Assembly: GCA_019347915.1 (NCBI GenBank)
Contig: JAHWKL010000005.1
Coordinates: 1 to 45,166 of the forward strand
Reading direction: 5' to 3'
Origin: Actinomycetota bacterium
GTDB taxonomy: Bacteria > Actinomycetota > Acidimicrobiia > Acidimicrobiales > CADCSY01
DNA length: 45,166 nt
Both the position numbers and the translations under genes were made by a program. Shown here one piece after another: positions 27,928-35,658 of this stretch. The notes under the pieces are model-generated. The model was given only the letters and a program-made list of their open reading frames with translations, was not told the origin of the DNA and did not search any database. Numbering within the stretch: the stretch's first letter is position 1; every line of letters begins with the position of its first letter.

Positions 27928-29588
27928 GCCGGCTGGCCGGGCATGCGGGCCGGGGCCACGGCGGTGAAGAACTGGCTGCGCTCGAGCAGTTGCCCGGCCA
28001 GCAGCAGGGCGGTGGCGGCCACGGCCACGGCCAGGCCGGTGCCGGCGGTGGCGGCGGAGGCGGTGGCCGGGGCCACCGCCACCAACGCCAGGAGGCTCAG
28101 GCCACCGGTGGCGAACCGCCACTGGGTCGTGGTCCGCAGCTCCCGGGTGAGCAGGACGGCGGTGCGGCGCAGCTCGTCGGGGGAACCGGGGCGCAGGTGG
28201 CGCAGGACGGCCGCCTCCCAGAGGAGCTGGGCGCCGGTCGCCAGCGCGGCCAGGAGCGCCAACGGTGCGACGGGAATCGTCGCCACCGCACCGGCGCCCG
28301 TGGTCCCCGCGGCCAGTGACGAGCCCAGGGCCACCACCAGGGCGGTGGCGCAGCCGGAGGCGACGGCGGTCAGGGTGAACTTCGCCCCGGTGGTGGGCAC
28401 CGCCCACCACGCCCGGGCCGTCACCGCGTAGACCAGCACCGAGCAGGCCACCCCGGTGACGCCCGCCAGCGCCGCCAGGGCGCCGAGGAGGTTCTCCAGC
28501 GGAGAGCCCACGCCGGCGAGCACAGATCCGGCGTGGGCGGCGGCCAGGGCGGCGAAGGCGCCGAAGGCCACGATCTCCCGGCTGAGCCACGACCGCCGGA
28601 TGCCGAGCACGGCTCGAAAGGCCCGTTCGGGCCGGCCGAGGTGGAGCACGCTGGCGGCCAGGGCCACCAGGCCCACGGCCAGCGCCACCACGGCGTTGGT
28701 CGTCCGGGAGGGCCCGGCCACGCTGTCACCGCCGAGGGCGGCCACGGCCAGGCCGACCACCGACGTGCCCACCGCCAGCTGGGTGAGCACCAGCATCACC
28801 GCCAGGGGCGGGTGCGCCTGCCCCGGTCCGGCGGGGGCGCCGGCGGGCTGTGGTGGTGCCGGCGTGCGGGCACTGCGGTAGGTCGTGGCGGGCACGGTGA
28901 TCGGCGACGGCGGCGCCCCGGCGACGAGCGGCCCGTCCGAGGCGGCTCGGGCAGCGGCCACCTCGACCACGTCGACGGAGATGGCGCCGCTGGGGCAGGC
29001 CTGCACGCACGCCGGCGCCTCGCCCGCCTCCAGGCGGTCGGTGCACAGGTCGCACTTGCGCACGATCCCCCGGGCGGGGTTGTAGCGGGGCACCTCGTAC
29101 GGGCAGGTCATGGTGCAGTAGCGGCATCCGATGCAACTCTCGTCGAGGTGCGCCACCACGCCGGTGACGGGGTCCTTCTCGTAGGCCTTGGCCGGGCAGC
29201 CCTTGAGGCAGGCCGGGTCCACGCAATGGTGGCACGAGGCCGTCACCGTCTGCTGGTAGGGCCGTTCGGCACCGCCGGCCCGGACCACGCCCACCGAGCG
29301 GAACGACTCGCCGTCGTCCAGCCCGTTCATGACGTGGCAGGCGGTGACGCAAGCCTTGCACCCGGTGCAGGCGTCGAGGTCGACCACGAAGCCGTACTGC
29401 TGGCCCGGCCCCGGCCGGGTCAGCGGGACGAGCTCACGGTGGTAGCGGGCCTGGGACGGCAGGGTCTCGCTCGCCGGGCGCCGGATGAAGCGCTCCACCG
29501 GGCTCAGGTCGGCCTGCTGCGCCAGGTAGTGGTCGATCGGCGTCAGCTCGTCGGCGCCGGCCTGGTCGAGGCCACCGGCGACCGTCAC
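27924..29588 (-). CDS. Fused DmsB-like Fe-S / DmsC-like membrane anchor subunit
   Basis: A 554-residue protein made of two parts. Residues ~50-210 form a polyferredoxin with four cluster motifs: [42 protein letters not shown] and [20 protein letters not shown]. After a Pro-rich linker, about eight hydrophobic segments (from ~260) resemble the DmsC anchor that oxidises quinol. It should pass electrons from the quinol pool to the nitrate reductase encoded next, whose start it overlaps by ATGA. No Tat signal is seen, so the clusters face the cytoplasm. Its GTG start overlaps the Met8-like stop by GTGA. The combination is a membrane-bound donor for an assimilatory-type enzyme. Confidence 0.88.
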   Translation of the reverse strand: MTVAGGLDQAGADELTPIDHYLAQQADLSPVERFIRRPASETLPSQARYHRELVPLTRPGPGQQYGFVVDLDACTGCKACVTACHVMNGLDDGESFRSVGVVRAGGAERPYQQTVTASCHHCVDPACLKGCPAKAYEKDPVTGVVAHLDESCIGCRYCTMTCPYEVPRYNPARGIVRKCDLCTDRLEAGEAPACVQACPSGAISVDVVEVAAARAASDGPLVAGAPPSPITVPATTYRSARTPAPPQPAGAPAGPGQAHPPLAVMLVLTQLAVGTSVVGLAVAALGGDSVAGPSRTTNAVVALAVGLVALAASVLHLGRPERAFRAVLGIRRSWLSREIVAFGAFAALAAAHAGSVLAGVGSPLENLLGALAALAGVTGVACSVLVYAVTARAWWAVPTTGAKFTLTAVASGCATALVVALGSSLAAGTTGAGAVATIPVAPLALLAALATGAQLLWEAAVLRHLRPGSPDELRRTAVLLTRELRTTTQWRFATGGLSLLALVAVAPATASAATAGTGLAVAVAATALLLAGQLLERSQFFTAVAPARMPGQPA

Positions 29589-30283
29589 CAGGCCGGCGCC
29601 GGCGCCGGCGCCGGCGCCTCGAGGGCGGTCGCACCCGGCGAGTCCCAGCTCAGCACGAACGCCCTCGACAGCCGCTCGAGGTCGGTGCGGTCACCGCCGT
29701 GGGCGACGGCCCGCCGGCCGGGCTCGAGCAGACCATCCCGCCAGGCGGCGTAGTCGTAGCGGTACCGGCCCTGGCGGCGCAGCTCGGCCCGGGCCTCGGC
29801 GGCCACCGTCACCAGGTCGCCGAGGGTGGCCGGGAGCACGGCGTCGAGCTCCTCCCGCAGGAAGCGGGAGGCGGCCGGGCTGTGGCCGTCGGTCGTGACG
29901 GCCACCGTGACCGGCCCCCGGCGCACGACGGCAGGGACGGTGACGTCACAGTTGGCGGGGTCGTCGACCGCGTTGAGCAGGGCCCCGGCCCGGTGGGCGT
30001 GGCGGCGCAGCCGGCCGTTGAGGCGCCCGTCCCCGGTGGCGGCGAACACCAGCGAGGCCCCCCGCAGGTCGCCCCGGCGGTAGCGGCGGGGACGCCACTG
30101 GAGGCGTCCCCCGGCCACGAGCTCCCCCAGCCGGGCGGTGATCCGGGGGCTGACCACCACCAGGCGGGCACCGGTGGGCAGCAGCGTCTCGACCTTCGCC
30201 TCGGCGGCGGCGCCGCCGCCGACGACGACGACGGTGGCGCCCGACAGGCGCCACGACACCACGTACCCACGGGTTGCGTGCAC
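29585..30283 (-). CDS. Precorrin-2 dehydrogenase / sirohydrochlorin ferrochelatase (Met8/CysG-N-like)
   Basis: A 232-residue bifunctional-type enzyme that makes siroheme from precorrin-2, first by NAD-dependent oxidation and then by iron insertion. The Rossmann motif is VVVVGGGAAAEAKVETLL. The middle shows GASLVFAATGDGRLN, LLNAVDDPANCDVTVPAVVR and TDGHSPAASRFLREELD, all family hallmarks. Siroheme is the cofactor of the nitrite reductase encoded divergently, which explains the location. The last ~10 residues are an Ala-Pro tail from GCCGGC repeats (29592-29618). The GTG at 30283 has a TACCGT box 7 bases upstream. The uroporphyrinogen methyltransferase part of CysG is absent here. Confidence 0.9.
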   Translation of the reverse strand: MHATRGYVVSWRLSGATVVVVGGGAAAEAKVETLLPTGARLVVVSPRITARLGELVAGGRLQWRPRRYRRGDLRGASLVFAATGDGRLNGRLRRHAHRAGALLNAVDDPANCDVTVPAVVRRGPVTVAVTTDGHSPAASRFLREELDAVLPATLGDLVTVAAEARAELRRQGRYRYDYAAWRDGLLEPGRRAVAHGGDRTDLERLSRAFVLSWDSPGATALEAPAPAPAPAW

Positions 30284-30290
30284 GGGTACG

Positions 30291-30296
30291 ACGGTA
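30291..30296 (-). promoter_or_regulatory. Leaderless-type -10 box of the siroheme/nitrate reductase operon
   Basis: On the minus strand TACCGT (TANNNT) lies 7 bases before the GTG at 30283 and supports that start. Confidence 0.5.
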
Positions 30297-30430
30297 CGGA
30301 CGAGCGGTTTCCCCGCCGTTGTCCGCCCGTCACGGGCGTGTGAACGGGTCCTCTCAGGTCGGCAAGAGGGCGTGCGCGTCTTGTCGCCAGGTGGAAACCG
30401 AGGGGGACAACGCCGGCAACACCCCCTCCG

Positions 30431-30436
30431 TACCGT
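30431..30436 (+). promoter_or_regulatory. Leaderless-type -10 box of the nitrite reductase gene
   Basis: TACCGT (TANNNT) lies 8 bases before the ATG at 30445 and supports that start over upstream codons. Confidence 0.5.
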
Positions 30437-30444
30437 CCATCTTC

Positions 30445-32397
30445 ATGGCCGCCCCCGACATCCCCGCCGCCAAGCGCGCCGGCCTGCCCGTCGACCTGGA
30501 CCGGCTGGCCGCCGAGGGCGATGGCTGGCTGAGCGCCGAGGACCGGTACTCGCTCAAGACCTGGGGCGTGTGCACCCAGGACCAGGACCACGTGTTCATG
30601 GTGCGGGTCCGCACCCCGGGCGGGGCGCTGCCGAGCGCGCAGGCCCGAGGCCTGGCCCGCATCTCCCGTTCGTTCGGGCCGGACTGGCTCCACCTGACCA
30701 CCCGCCAGAACGTCGAGCTCCACTGGGTGCCCGACCGGCGGGTGGCCGCCCTGCTCGACGCCGTGGCCGAGATCGGCATGACGACCCGGTCGGGCTGCGG
30801 CCACACCCTGCGCAACGTGATGTGCTCGGAGGAGGCCGGCCTCAGCCTCGACGAGCCCTTCGACTGCCTCCCCGACGCCCGGGCGGTCAGCGACGCCGTC
30901 GTGGCCCGCTCCGCCGAGCTGAACACCGTCCTGCCCAGTCGCGTCAACGTCGCCTTCGGCGGCTCCCCCCGGTGCCGGGCCGACGCCCGCCTCAACGACG
31001 CCGGCTTCGTGTCGGTGCTGCGGGACGGCGAGCCGGGCTACCAGCTGTGGGGCGGCGGCAGCCTGGGCAAGGCCCCGTTCCTGGCCGTGGAGCTCGCCGA
31101 CTTCGTGCCCCGGGCCCACGTCGTCGCCGCCGCCGAGGCCCTGATCGAGGTGTTCGTCGAGCACGGTGACCTCGACAAGCCGGCCAAGGGCCGCATGAAG
31201 TTCGTGGTCGAGCGCCTGGGCGAGGACGGCTTCCGGGCGGCCTGGGACCAGGCCTTCGCCGCCGCCCGGCGCCGGCCCCACCCTGAGCCCTCGCCCATCG
31301 AGGTCCTGCCCGAGGTCGACCGGGTGGCCGTGCTCACCCACGTCCCCCCCGGGGGGTGGTCGGCCGGCGTGCGCCCCCAGCGGGTGCCCGGGCTGGCCAC
31401 CCTCACCGTCGACATCCCCCTGGGTGACACCAACGGCTCCGAGCTGGAGGTGCTGTGCGACCTGGCCGACCAGCACGGCGACGGTGCCGTGAACCTCAGC
31501 CGTGACCAGAACGTGGTGCTGCGCAACGTGCCCGTCGCCGCCGTGACCGCGGTGCGGGACGCGCTGCGCACCCGGGGGCTGTACCTGGCCGGCGAGGCCC
31601 GCACCGCCTCGGTCCGGGCCTGCACCGGCTCGGCGGTGTGCGCCCTCGGCATCACCACCGCCCCCGACGCCGGCAAGGCTCTGCTGACCAGCGCCGGGCT
31701 GGGCCGGAACTCGTCGCTGCGGGTGCACGTGTCGGGTTGCCCCAACTCCTGCGCCCAGCACCAGGCCGGTGACATCGGCCTGTCCGGCTCGAAGGTGCGG
31801 GTCGGCGGCCGGGCCCGGGACGGCTACCACGTGTACCTGGGCGCCGACCTCGACGCCGGCCGGGTGGGCGAGGTGGTGGGCCGGGTGGCGACCGAGGACG
31901 TGCCGGCGGCGGTGGAGACGGTGGTGGGCGCCTGGGAGTCGCTGCGCCACGACGGCGAGCGGCTGGGCACCACCGTGCACCGCATCGGCCACGACGCCTT
32001 CGCCCGCCACCTGGAAGCGGTCATGGACGAGCGCTGGGCCAGCGGGGCCGAGCCCGAGGTCGAGGTGGTCGCCGCCGGCGCTGGCGCTCCAGCAGCGACC
32101 GCCGACCTGGGAACGCTGCCGCCGGGCTCGGTGACGACTGTCGAGGTCCAGGGCACGGCCCTGGCCGTGGCCAACGTCGACGGCACGTTCTGCGCCGTGG
32201 CCGACGAGTGCCCCCACGCCGGAGCCTCCCTGGGCGAGGGCACCCTCGAGGGCTCCTCCCTGCGCTGCCCTCTCCACGGCGCCACCTTCGACGTCCGCAC
32301 CGGCGAGGTGCTCTCCGGCCCCGCCGTCGAGCCCGTGCGCTGCCACCCGGTCGAGGTGGTCGACGGCGTGATCCGCGTGCCGTCGCCCACGGCGTAG
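30445..32397 (+). CDS. Siroheme nitrite/sulfite reductase fused to a Rieske domain
   Basis: A 650-residue protein in two parts. Residues 1-~550 are a NirA/sulfite-reductase-type enzyme. The siroheme/[4Fe-4S] ligands are Cys393, Cys399, Cys432 and Cys436 (CTGSAVC and CPNSC), and the half-repeat motifs WLHLTTRQNVELHWV and VNLSRDQNVVLRNV are present. Residues ~550-650 are a Rieske [2Fe-2S] domain with C-P-H at 589-591 and C-P-L-H at 608-611, like the small subunit NirD. The context (siroheme gene, nitrate reductase, NarK) favours nitrite reduction to ammonium with six electrons. NirD normally partners the NADH-dependent NirB, not a NirA-type enzyme, so this fusion is unusual. The electron donor is unknown; a ferredoxin feeding the Rieske centre is one option. 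Sulfite as substrate is the alternative. Confidence 0.88.
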   Translation: MAAPDIPAAKRAGLPVDLDRLAAEGDGWLSAEDRYSLKTWGVCTQDQDHVFMVRVRTPGGALPSAQARGLARISRSFGPDWLHLTTRQNVELHWVPDRRVAALLDAVAEIGMTTRSGCGHTLRNVMCSEEAGLSLDEPFDCLPDARAVSDAVVARSAELNTVLPSRVNVAFGGSPRCRADARLNDAGFVSVLRDGEPGYQLWGGGSLGKAPFLAVELADFVPRAHVVAAAEALIEVFVEHGDLDKPAKGRMKFVVERLGEDGFRAAWDQAFAAARRRPHPEPSPIEVLPEVDRVAVLTHVPPGGWSAGVRPQRVPGLATLTVDIPLGDTNGSELEVLCDLADQHGDGAVNLSRDQNVVLRNVPVAAVTAVRDALRTRGLYLAGEARTASVRACTGSAVCALGITTAPDAGKALLTSAGLGRNSSLRVHVSGCPNSCAQHQAGDIGLSGSKVRVGGRARDGYHVYLGADLDAGRVGEVVGRVATEDVPAAVETVVGAWESLRHDGERLGTTVHRIGHDAFARHLEAVMDERWASGAEPEVEVVAAGAGAPAATADLGTLPPGSVTTVEVQGTALAVANVDGTFCAVADECPHAGASLGEGTLEGSSLRCPLHGATFDVRTGEVLSGPAVEPVRCHPVEVVDGVIRVPSPTA

Positions 32398-32401
32398 GCG
32401 A

Positions 32402-33763
32402 ATGTCGCGCTCGGCCTGGATCGACCGCTGGGAGCCGGACGACGAGGCGTTCTGGGCCTCGACCGGCCGCCGGATCGCCCGGCGCAACCTGACCTTCTCC
32501 ATCTTCGCCGAGTTCCTGGGCTTCTCGGTGTGGCTGCTGTGGAGCGTCGTCGCCACCCGGTTGAACGACGCCGGTTTCGACCTGTCCTCCAGCCAGCTCT
32601 TCACCCTGGTGGCGGTGCCCGCCCTGGTCGGGGCCACGCTGCGCTTCCCCTACACCTTCGCCGTGCCCCGCTTCGGCGGGCGCAACTGGACGGTGATCAG
32701 CGCCCTGCTCCTGCTGGTGCCGACCGTGCTGCTGGCCGTGCTGGTGGGCAACCCCTCCACCCCGTACTGGGCCCTGCTCGCCGGCGCCGCCACCGCCGGC
32801 CTGGGGGGCGGCAACTTCGCCTCGAGCATGGCCAACATCTCCTTCTTCTTCCCGGAGCGGGAGAAGGGCTGGGCCCTCGGGCTCAACGCCGCCGGGGGAA
32901 ACCTCGGCGTGGCCGTGCTCCAACTGGTGGCGCCGATGGTGGTCACCATCGGCGCCGGGCTGCACCTGGCCCGGGCCGGCCTCGTGTGGGTTCCCCTGAT
33001 CCTCGCCGCCGCCGTCTGCGCCTGGCGGTACATGGACAACCTCACCACCGCCCGCTCCCCGCTGGGTGACCAGCTCGCCGTCGCCCGGCGCCGTCACACC
33101 TGGATCGTGGCCTGGCTCTACGTCGGCACCTTCGGGTCGTTCATCGGCTTCTCCGCCGGGCTGCCCCTGCTGATCAGCCAGGAGTTCGCCGATCCCAACG
33201 CCGTGGGCTACGCCTTCCTCGGCCCCCTCGTGGGTTCGCTGGCCCGGCCCCTCGGGGGCCGGCTGGCCGACCGCTTCGGTGGCGCCCGGGTCACCATGGC
33301 CAGCTTCGTGGTCATGGCCGGTGTCGTGCTCGGCGTGGTGGCCGTGCTCGCCGCCAGGGATCACCGGTATGCCTTCGCCGGCTTCCTCGGCCTCTTCCTC
33401 GTCCTGTTCATGGCCTCGGGCGTGGGCAACGGCTCGACCTTCCGCATGGTGCCGGTGATCTTCCGGGCCCACCACCTGGCTGGGACCGGCGGCGAAGGGG
33501 AGGCGGCGCACCAGCAGGCTCTCGTCACCAGCCGGCGGGAGACGGCGGCGGTGCTGGGACTCACCTCGGCCGTCGGCGCCTACGGCGGCTTCCTCGTGCC
33601 CCAGGCGTTCGGGCTGTCGGCGGGCGCCACCGGCGGCCTCCATGCCGCCCTCATGGCCTTCGTCGCCTTCTACGTCTCGTGCATGGCCCTCGTCTGGTGG
33701 TGCTACCTGCGCCGCAGCTTCGCCCTCCGCCGGGCTCCCAATCTGGCCTGGGCCCGCCCCTGA
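32402..33763 (+). CDS. narK: Nitrate/nitrite transporter (NarK-type, NNP family)
   Basis: A 453-residue major facilitator with about 12 membrane segments. The family signature stretches are GLGGGNFASSMANISFFFP, EREKGWALGLNAAGGNLG and, in the second half, MASGVGNGSTFRMVPVIF. These glycine-rich and asparagine-containing helices line the nitrate path in NarK. The gene starts four bases after the nitrite reductase stop and is presumably translated from the same mRNA. A loop of about 25 residues (TGGEGEAAHQQALVTSRRE) between late segments is cytoplasmic. It probably imports nitrate for the reductase encoded on the other strand, and may export nitrite. Direction of transport is not shown by sequence. 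Confidence 0.93.
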   Translation: MSRSAWIDRWEPDDEAFWASTGRRIARRNLTFSIFAEFLGFSVWLLWSVVATRLNDAGFDLSSSQLFTLVAVPALVGATLRFPYTFAVPRFGGRNWTVISALLLLVPTVLLAVLVGNPSTPYWALLAGAATAGLGGGNFASSMANISFFFPEREKGWALGLNAAGGNLGVAVLQLVAPMVVTIGAGLHLARAGLVWVPLILAAAVCAWRYMDNLTTARSPLGDQLAVARRRHTWIVAWLYVGTFGSFIGFSAGLPLLISQEFADPNAVGYAFLGPLVGSLARPLGGRLADRFGGARVTMASFVVMAGVVLGVVAVLAARDHRYAFAGFLGLFLVLFMASGVGNGSTFRMVPVIFRAHHLAGTGGEGEAAHQQALVTSRRETAAVLGLTSAVGAYGGFLVPQAFGLSAGATGGLHAALMAFVAFYVSCMALVWWCYLRRSFALRRAPNLAWARP

Positions 33764-33794
33764 GGGCCCTGACGCCGGAATGGCCCGCGAGAAA

Positions 33795-33825
33795 GGGACA
33801 CTTGTCCCTGGACGGCGGGACAAGT
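33795..33825. promoter_or_regulatory. Inverted repeats of TGTCCC / GGGACA after narK
   Basis: ACTTGTCCC (33800-33808) and GGGACAAGT (33817-33825) form a perfect nine-base stem with an eight-base loop. A further GGGACA at 33795-33800 makes three half-sites. With no T tract it looks more like an operator for the small ORF than a terminator. Its half-site matches those in the divergent promoter region near 30318 and 30404. Confidence 0.5.
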
Positions 33826-33874
33826 CGCCCCGCATGCTGGCCCTGTCGCACCGATCCGAGCACAGGGGACCGAG

Positions 33875-34054
33875 ATGATCCAGACCTACCTCCAGCCGCT
33901 CGACGAAGCCACGAGGCTCCAGTTCGCCGGCACGTGGGAGGGCGGGGCTCACGACGTCGGCTCCCCGTGGAGCGTGGGCCTCGGGTCGCCACTGCTGATC
34001 CCCGAGGAGCCCTGGCAGCGGGCCGAGCGGGAGCAGCACGCCATCTACGGATAG
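33875..34054 (+). CDS. Small hypothetical protein, 59 residues
   Basis: An ATG preceded by AGGGGA at five bases opens a 59-codon frame ending TAG. The protein begins MIQTYLQPLDEATRLQF and contains GTWEGGAHDVGSPWSVGLG, LIPEEPWQRAEREQ and ends HAIYG. It is acidic, has two Trp-containing turns and no membrane segment or cysteine. Codon use has the strong GC third-position bias of real genes. I do not recognise it. It lies 111 bases after narK, behind an operator-like repeat, and converges on the HemD/wHTH regulator gene, so it may belong to nitrate assimilation as a small regulator or partner. That role is inference. Confidence 0.5.
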   Translation: MIQTYLQPLDEATRLQFAGTWEGGAHDVGSPWSVGLGSPLLIPEEPWQRAEREQHAIYG

Positions 34055-34089
34055 CTAGGAGGCTGGTGCAGGCGACGCCGCCCTCCTGG
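34055..34089. terminator. Hairpin between the small ORF and the regulator gene
   Basis: CTAGGAGG (34055-34062) pairs with CCTCCTGG (34082-34089) over eight bases, including one U-G pair; the loop is 19 bases. It begins right after the small ORF stop and lies before the convergent stop at 34098. No T tract follows. Confidence 0.35.
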
Positions 34090-34097
34090 GTGCAGGG

Positions 34098-34868
34098 TCA
34101 ACCGCCGGTGAGGCGGTAGCCCCGGCGGGCCACGGTCTCCAGCCCGCCGGCCGCCGGCCCCAGCCGGCGTCGGAGGCGGCCCACGGCGACCTCCACGGCG
34201 TGGGGGTCGACACCCTCGGCGCCCCAGACCGCCCGAAGCAACTCCTCCTTGCCCACCACCGTCCCCGGTCGCCGGGCCAGCACGGCCAACAGCGCCTGCT
34301 CCCGGCCGGTGAGCCACACCTCCTCGCCGCCCACCACGGCCAGCGCCCCCTGGAGCACCACGTCTCGTCCATCCAGGCGCAAGCGGACCGTGGCCTGGTC
34401 GAGGCGCTCGACCAGAGCACCGACGAGGGCGCCGAGCCGCAGCCGCTCCGAGCGCACGACGCCGGTCATGCCCGCCCTGGCCGCCGCCTCGGCGCAGCCG
34501 GCGCCCAGGCACGCCGGCACCACGTCACCGGCCAGGGCGGCCAGCGCCTCGTCGCCACGGTGATCGTCCGTCGCCCGGGCCACGAGCTCCCGTACGGCGG
34601 TGGTGGTGGTGAAGGTGACGGCGTCCACGTGGCGGCGGGCCAGGACGTCGAGCAGGCACAGCTCGGGCACGGCGCTGGTGGGCGGTCCGGTGGGGCGTCC
34701 GGTGGAGGGCGGAAGGTCCTCAGCGGCGCCGGCGAAGACCACGCCGGCGCCCGCCCGCCGCAGGAGCCGGGCCTGCTCCTCCCGGCGCCGCCGGGCGGTG
34801 ACCGCCACCCGCCAGCCGGCCAGGGGCGCGGGGGCGGCGGTGACCGAGCCGTCCTCCATGGAAACCAT
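34098..34868 (-). CDS. HemD-like / winged-helix hybrid regulator (shortened HemD part)
   Basis: A ~256-residue protein with an N-terminal uroporphyrinogen-III-synthase-like part and a C-terminal OmpR-type winged helix (about residues 165-256: LTGREQALLAVLARRPGTVV, GKEELLRAVWG, AVEVAVGRLRRRLG, ETVARRGYRL). Such HemD/wHTH hybrids sit beside nitrate and nitrite genes in actinobacteria and are thought to control them. A complete HemD part has two lobes and ~250 residues. Here LAGWRVAVTARRRREEQARL is followed within ~45 residues by DAVTFTTTTAVRELVARA, which normally opens the last third of the domain. Most of one lobe and the hinge are missing, so it is unlikely to be an active synthase. ATG 34868 or 34859 is the start; TTG 34922 is less likely. 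Confidence 0.78.
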   Translation of the reverse strand: MVSMEDGSVTAAPAPLAGWRVAVTARRRREEQARLLRRAGAGVVFAGAAEDLPPSTGRPTGPPTSAVPELCLLDVLARRHVDAVTFTTTTAVRELVARATDDHRGDEALAALAGDVVPACLGAGCAEAAARAGMTGVVRSERLRLGALVGALVERLDQATVRLRLDGRDVVLQGALAVVGGEEVWLTGREQALLAVLARRPGTVVGKEELLRAVWGAEGVDPHAVEVAVGRLRRRLGPAAGGLETVARRGYRLTGG

Positions 34869-34884
34869 GGCGCCAGTGTCCCCG

Positions 34885-34901
34885 GCCGGCGTTTCGCCGG
34901 C
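34885..34901. repeat. Inverted repeat before the HemD/wHTH gene
   Basis: GCCGGCG-TTT-CGCCGGC is a perfect seven-base inverted repeat 17 bases upstream of the ATG at 34868. It could be an operator or a 5' hairpin. A TGTCCC half-site (34877-34882) lies between it and the start. Confidence 0.35.
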
Positions 34902-34957
34902 GTTGCCGCCACCTTTACGCAACGTGTGCGGGACGACGGGAGCTTCACGTTTGTGCC

Positions 34958-34963
34958 TACTAT
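34958..34963 (+). promoter_or_regulatory. Leaderless-type -10 box of the sortase gene
   Basis: TACTAT (TANNNT) lies 6 bases before the ATG at 34970. Confidence 0.5.
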
Positions 34964-34969
34964 GACGGT

Positions 34970-35626
34970 ATGGTGCGAATCATTGCCCGATCCAACCGGG
35001 TGGTGATCGCACTGGCGGGCGTGTTCCTGGCCGCCATCGCCGTGCTCTCCACCGGCGTCGCCGAGCGGAACAGCTCGGCACCGGCCTCCGAGCAGGTGAC
35101 GAGCCTGTCCCTGTCCGGCCCGTTCACCCTCGACGAGTTCCGGCGGCCGCAGCCGGCCGTGCTCCCCGCCCCGTCGACCGAGCCGGCGCTGCCCACTCCG
35201 GTGATGCCGCCGGCCGATCCCTACGCCCCCGAGGCCGTCTCGGTCATCGGCACCATCGAGATCCCCGCCCTGGGCCTAGCCGCCCCCCTCCACCAGGGCG
35301 TGACGCTGAACGCCATCGACCGGGGCCCGAGCCACTGGCCCGGCACCGCCCGGCCCGGCGAGCTCGGCAACGTCGTGGTGGCCGGCCACCGGGTCACCCG
35401 TGGCGGTCCCTTCCGCCACATCGACAAGCTCGTCCCCGGCGACCAGGTCATCTTCACCGTCGACGGCCGCCGGTCGGTCTACCGGGTCACCGGCCACGAG
35501 GTGGTGACGCCCGACGCCATGCGGATCGTCGATCAGACGCCGGCGTACACCGGCACCCTCTTCGCCTGCCACCCGCCCGGCTCGGAGGCCTACCGCTACG
35601 TGGTGCGGCTGGCCCTGGAGGGGTGA
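34970..35626 (+). CDS. Class E sortase
   Basis: A 218-residue transpeptidase that attaches secreted proteins to the cell wall, typically via LAxTG-like signals. An N-terminal anchor helix (VVIALAGVFLAAIAVLSTG) is followed by a ~60-residue Pro-rich spacer and the sortase barrel. The catalytic residues are His140 in VAGHRVTRGGPFRHID, Cys200 in LFACHPPGSEAYR and Arg209 in AYRYVV. The motif after Cys is FACHPP rather than the commoner TCxP. It is directly followed, after 32 bases, by the apolipoprotein N-acyltransferase gene, so both could be co-transcribed for envelope protein maturation. It is divergent from the HemD/wHTH gene, sharing a 101-base interval. No sortase substrate is encoded within the window. 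Confidence 0.93.
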   Translation: MVRIIARSNRVVIALAGVFLAAIAVLSTGVAERNSSAPASEQVTSLSLSGPFTLDEFRRPQPAVLPAPSTEPALPTPVMPPADPYAPEAVSVIGTIEIPALGLAAPLHQGVTLNAIDRGPSHWPGTARPGELGNVVVAGHRVTRGGPFRHIDKLVPGDQVIFTVDGRRSVYRVTGHEVVTPDAMRIVDQTPAYTGTLFACHPPGSEAYRYVVRLALEG

Positions 35627-35658
35627 CCGGCACCACGCTTCCCGGCGCCTGACCGGCG

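Larger units (their letters stand above)
30284..30444. promoter_or_regulatory. Divergent promoter region of the nitrate island
   Basis: This 161-base interval separates the siroheme gene from the nitrite reductase gene. It holds GTTGTCC (30318-30324), TTGTCGCC (30381-30388) and GGGACAAC (30404-30411). TTGTC and GACAA half-sites are rare in such GC-rich DNA, so an operator is likely. The -10 boxes for each direction are at its two ends. Confidence 0.45.

Noticed and set aside
30329-30345. GTCAC-like and GTGAAC-like half-sites resembling a GlnR box
   Set aside because: The two half-sites are not at the spacing expected for GlnR (GTnAC-N6-GaAAC), and no second pair is present.
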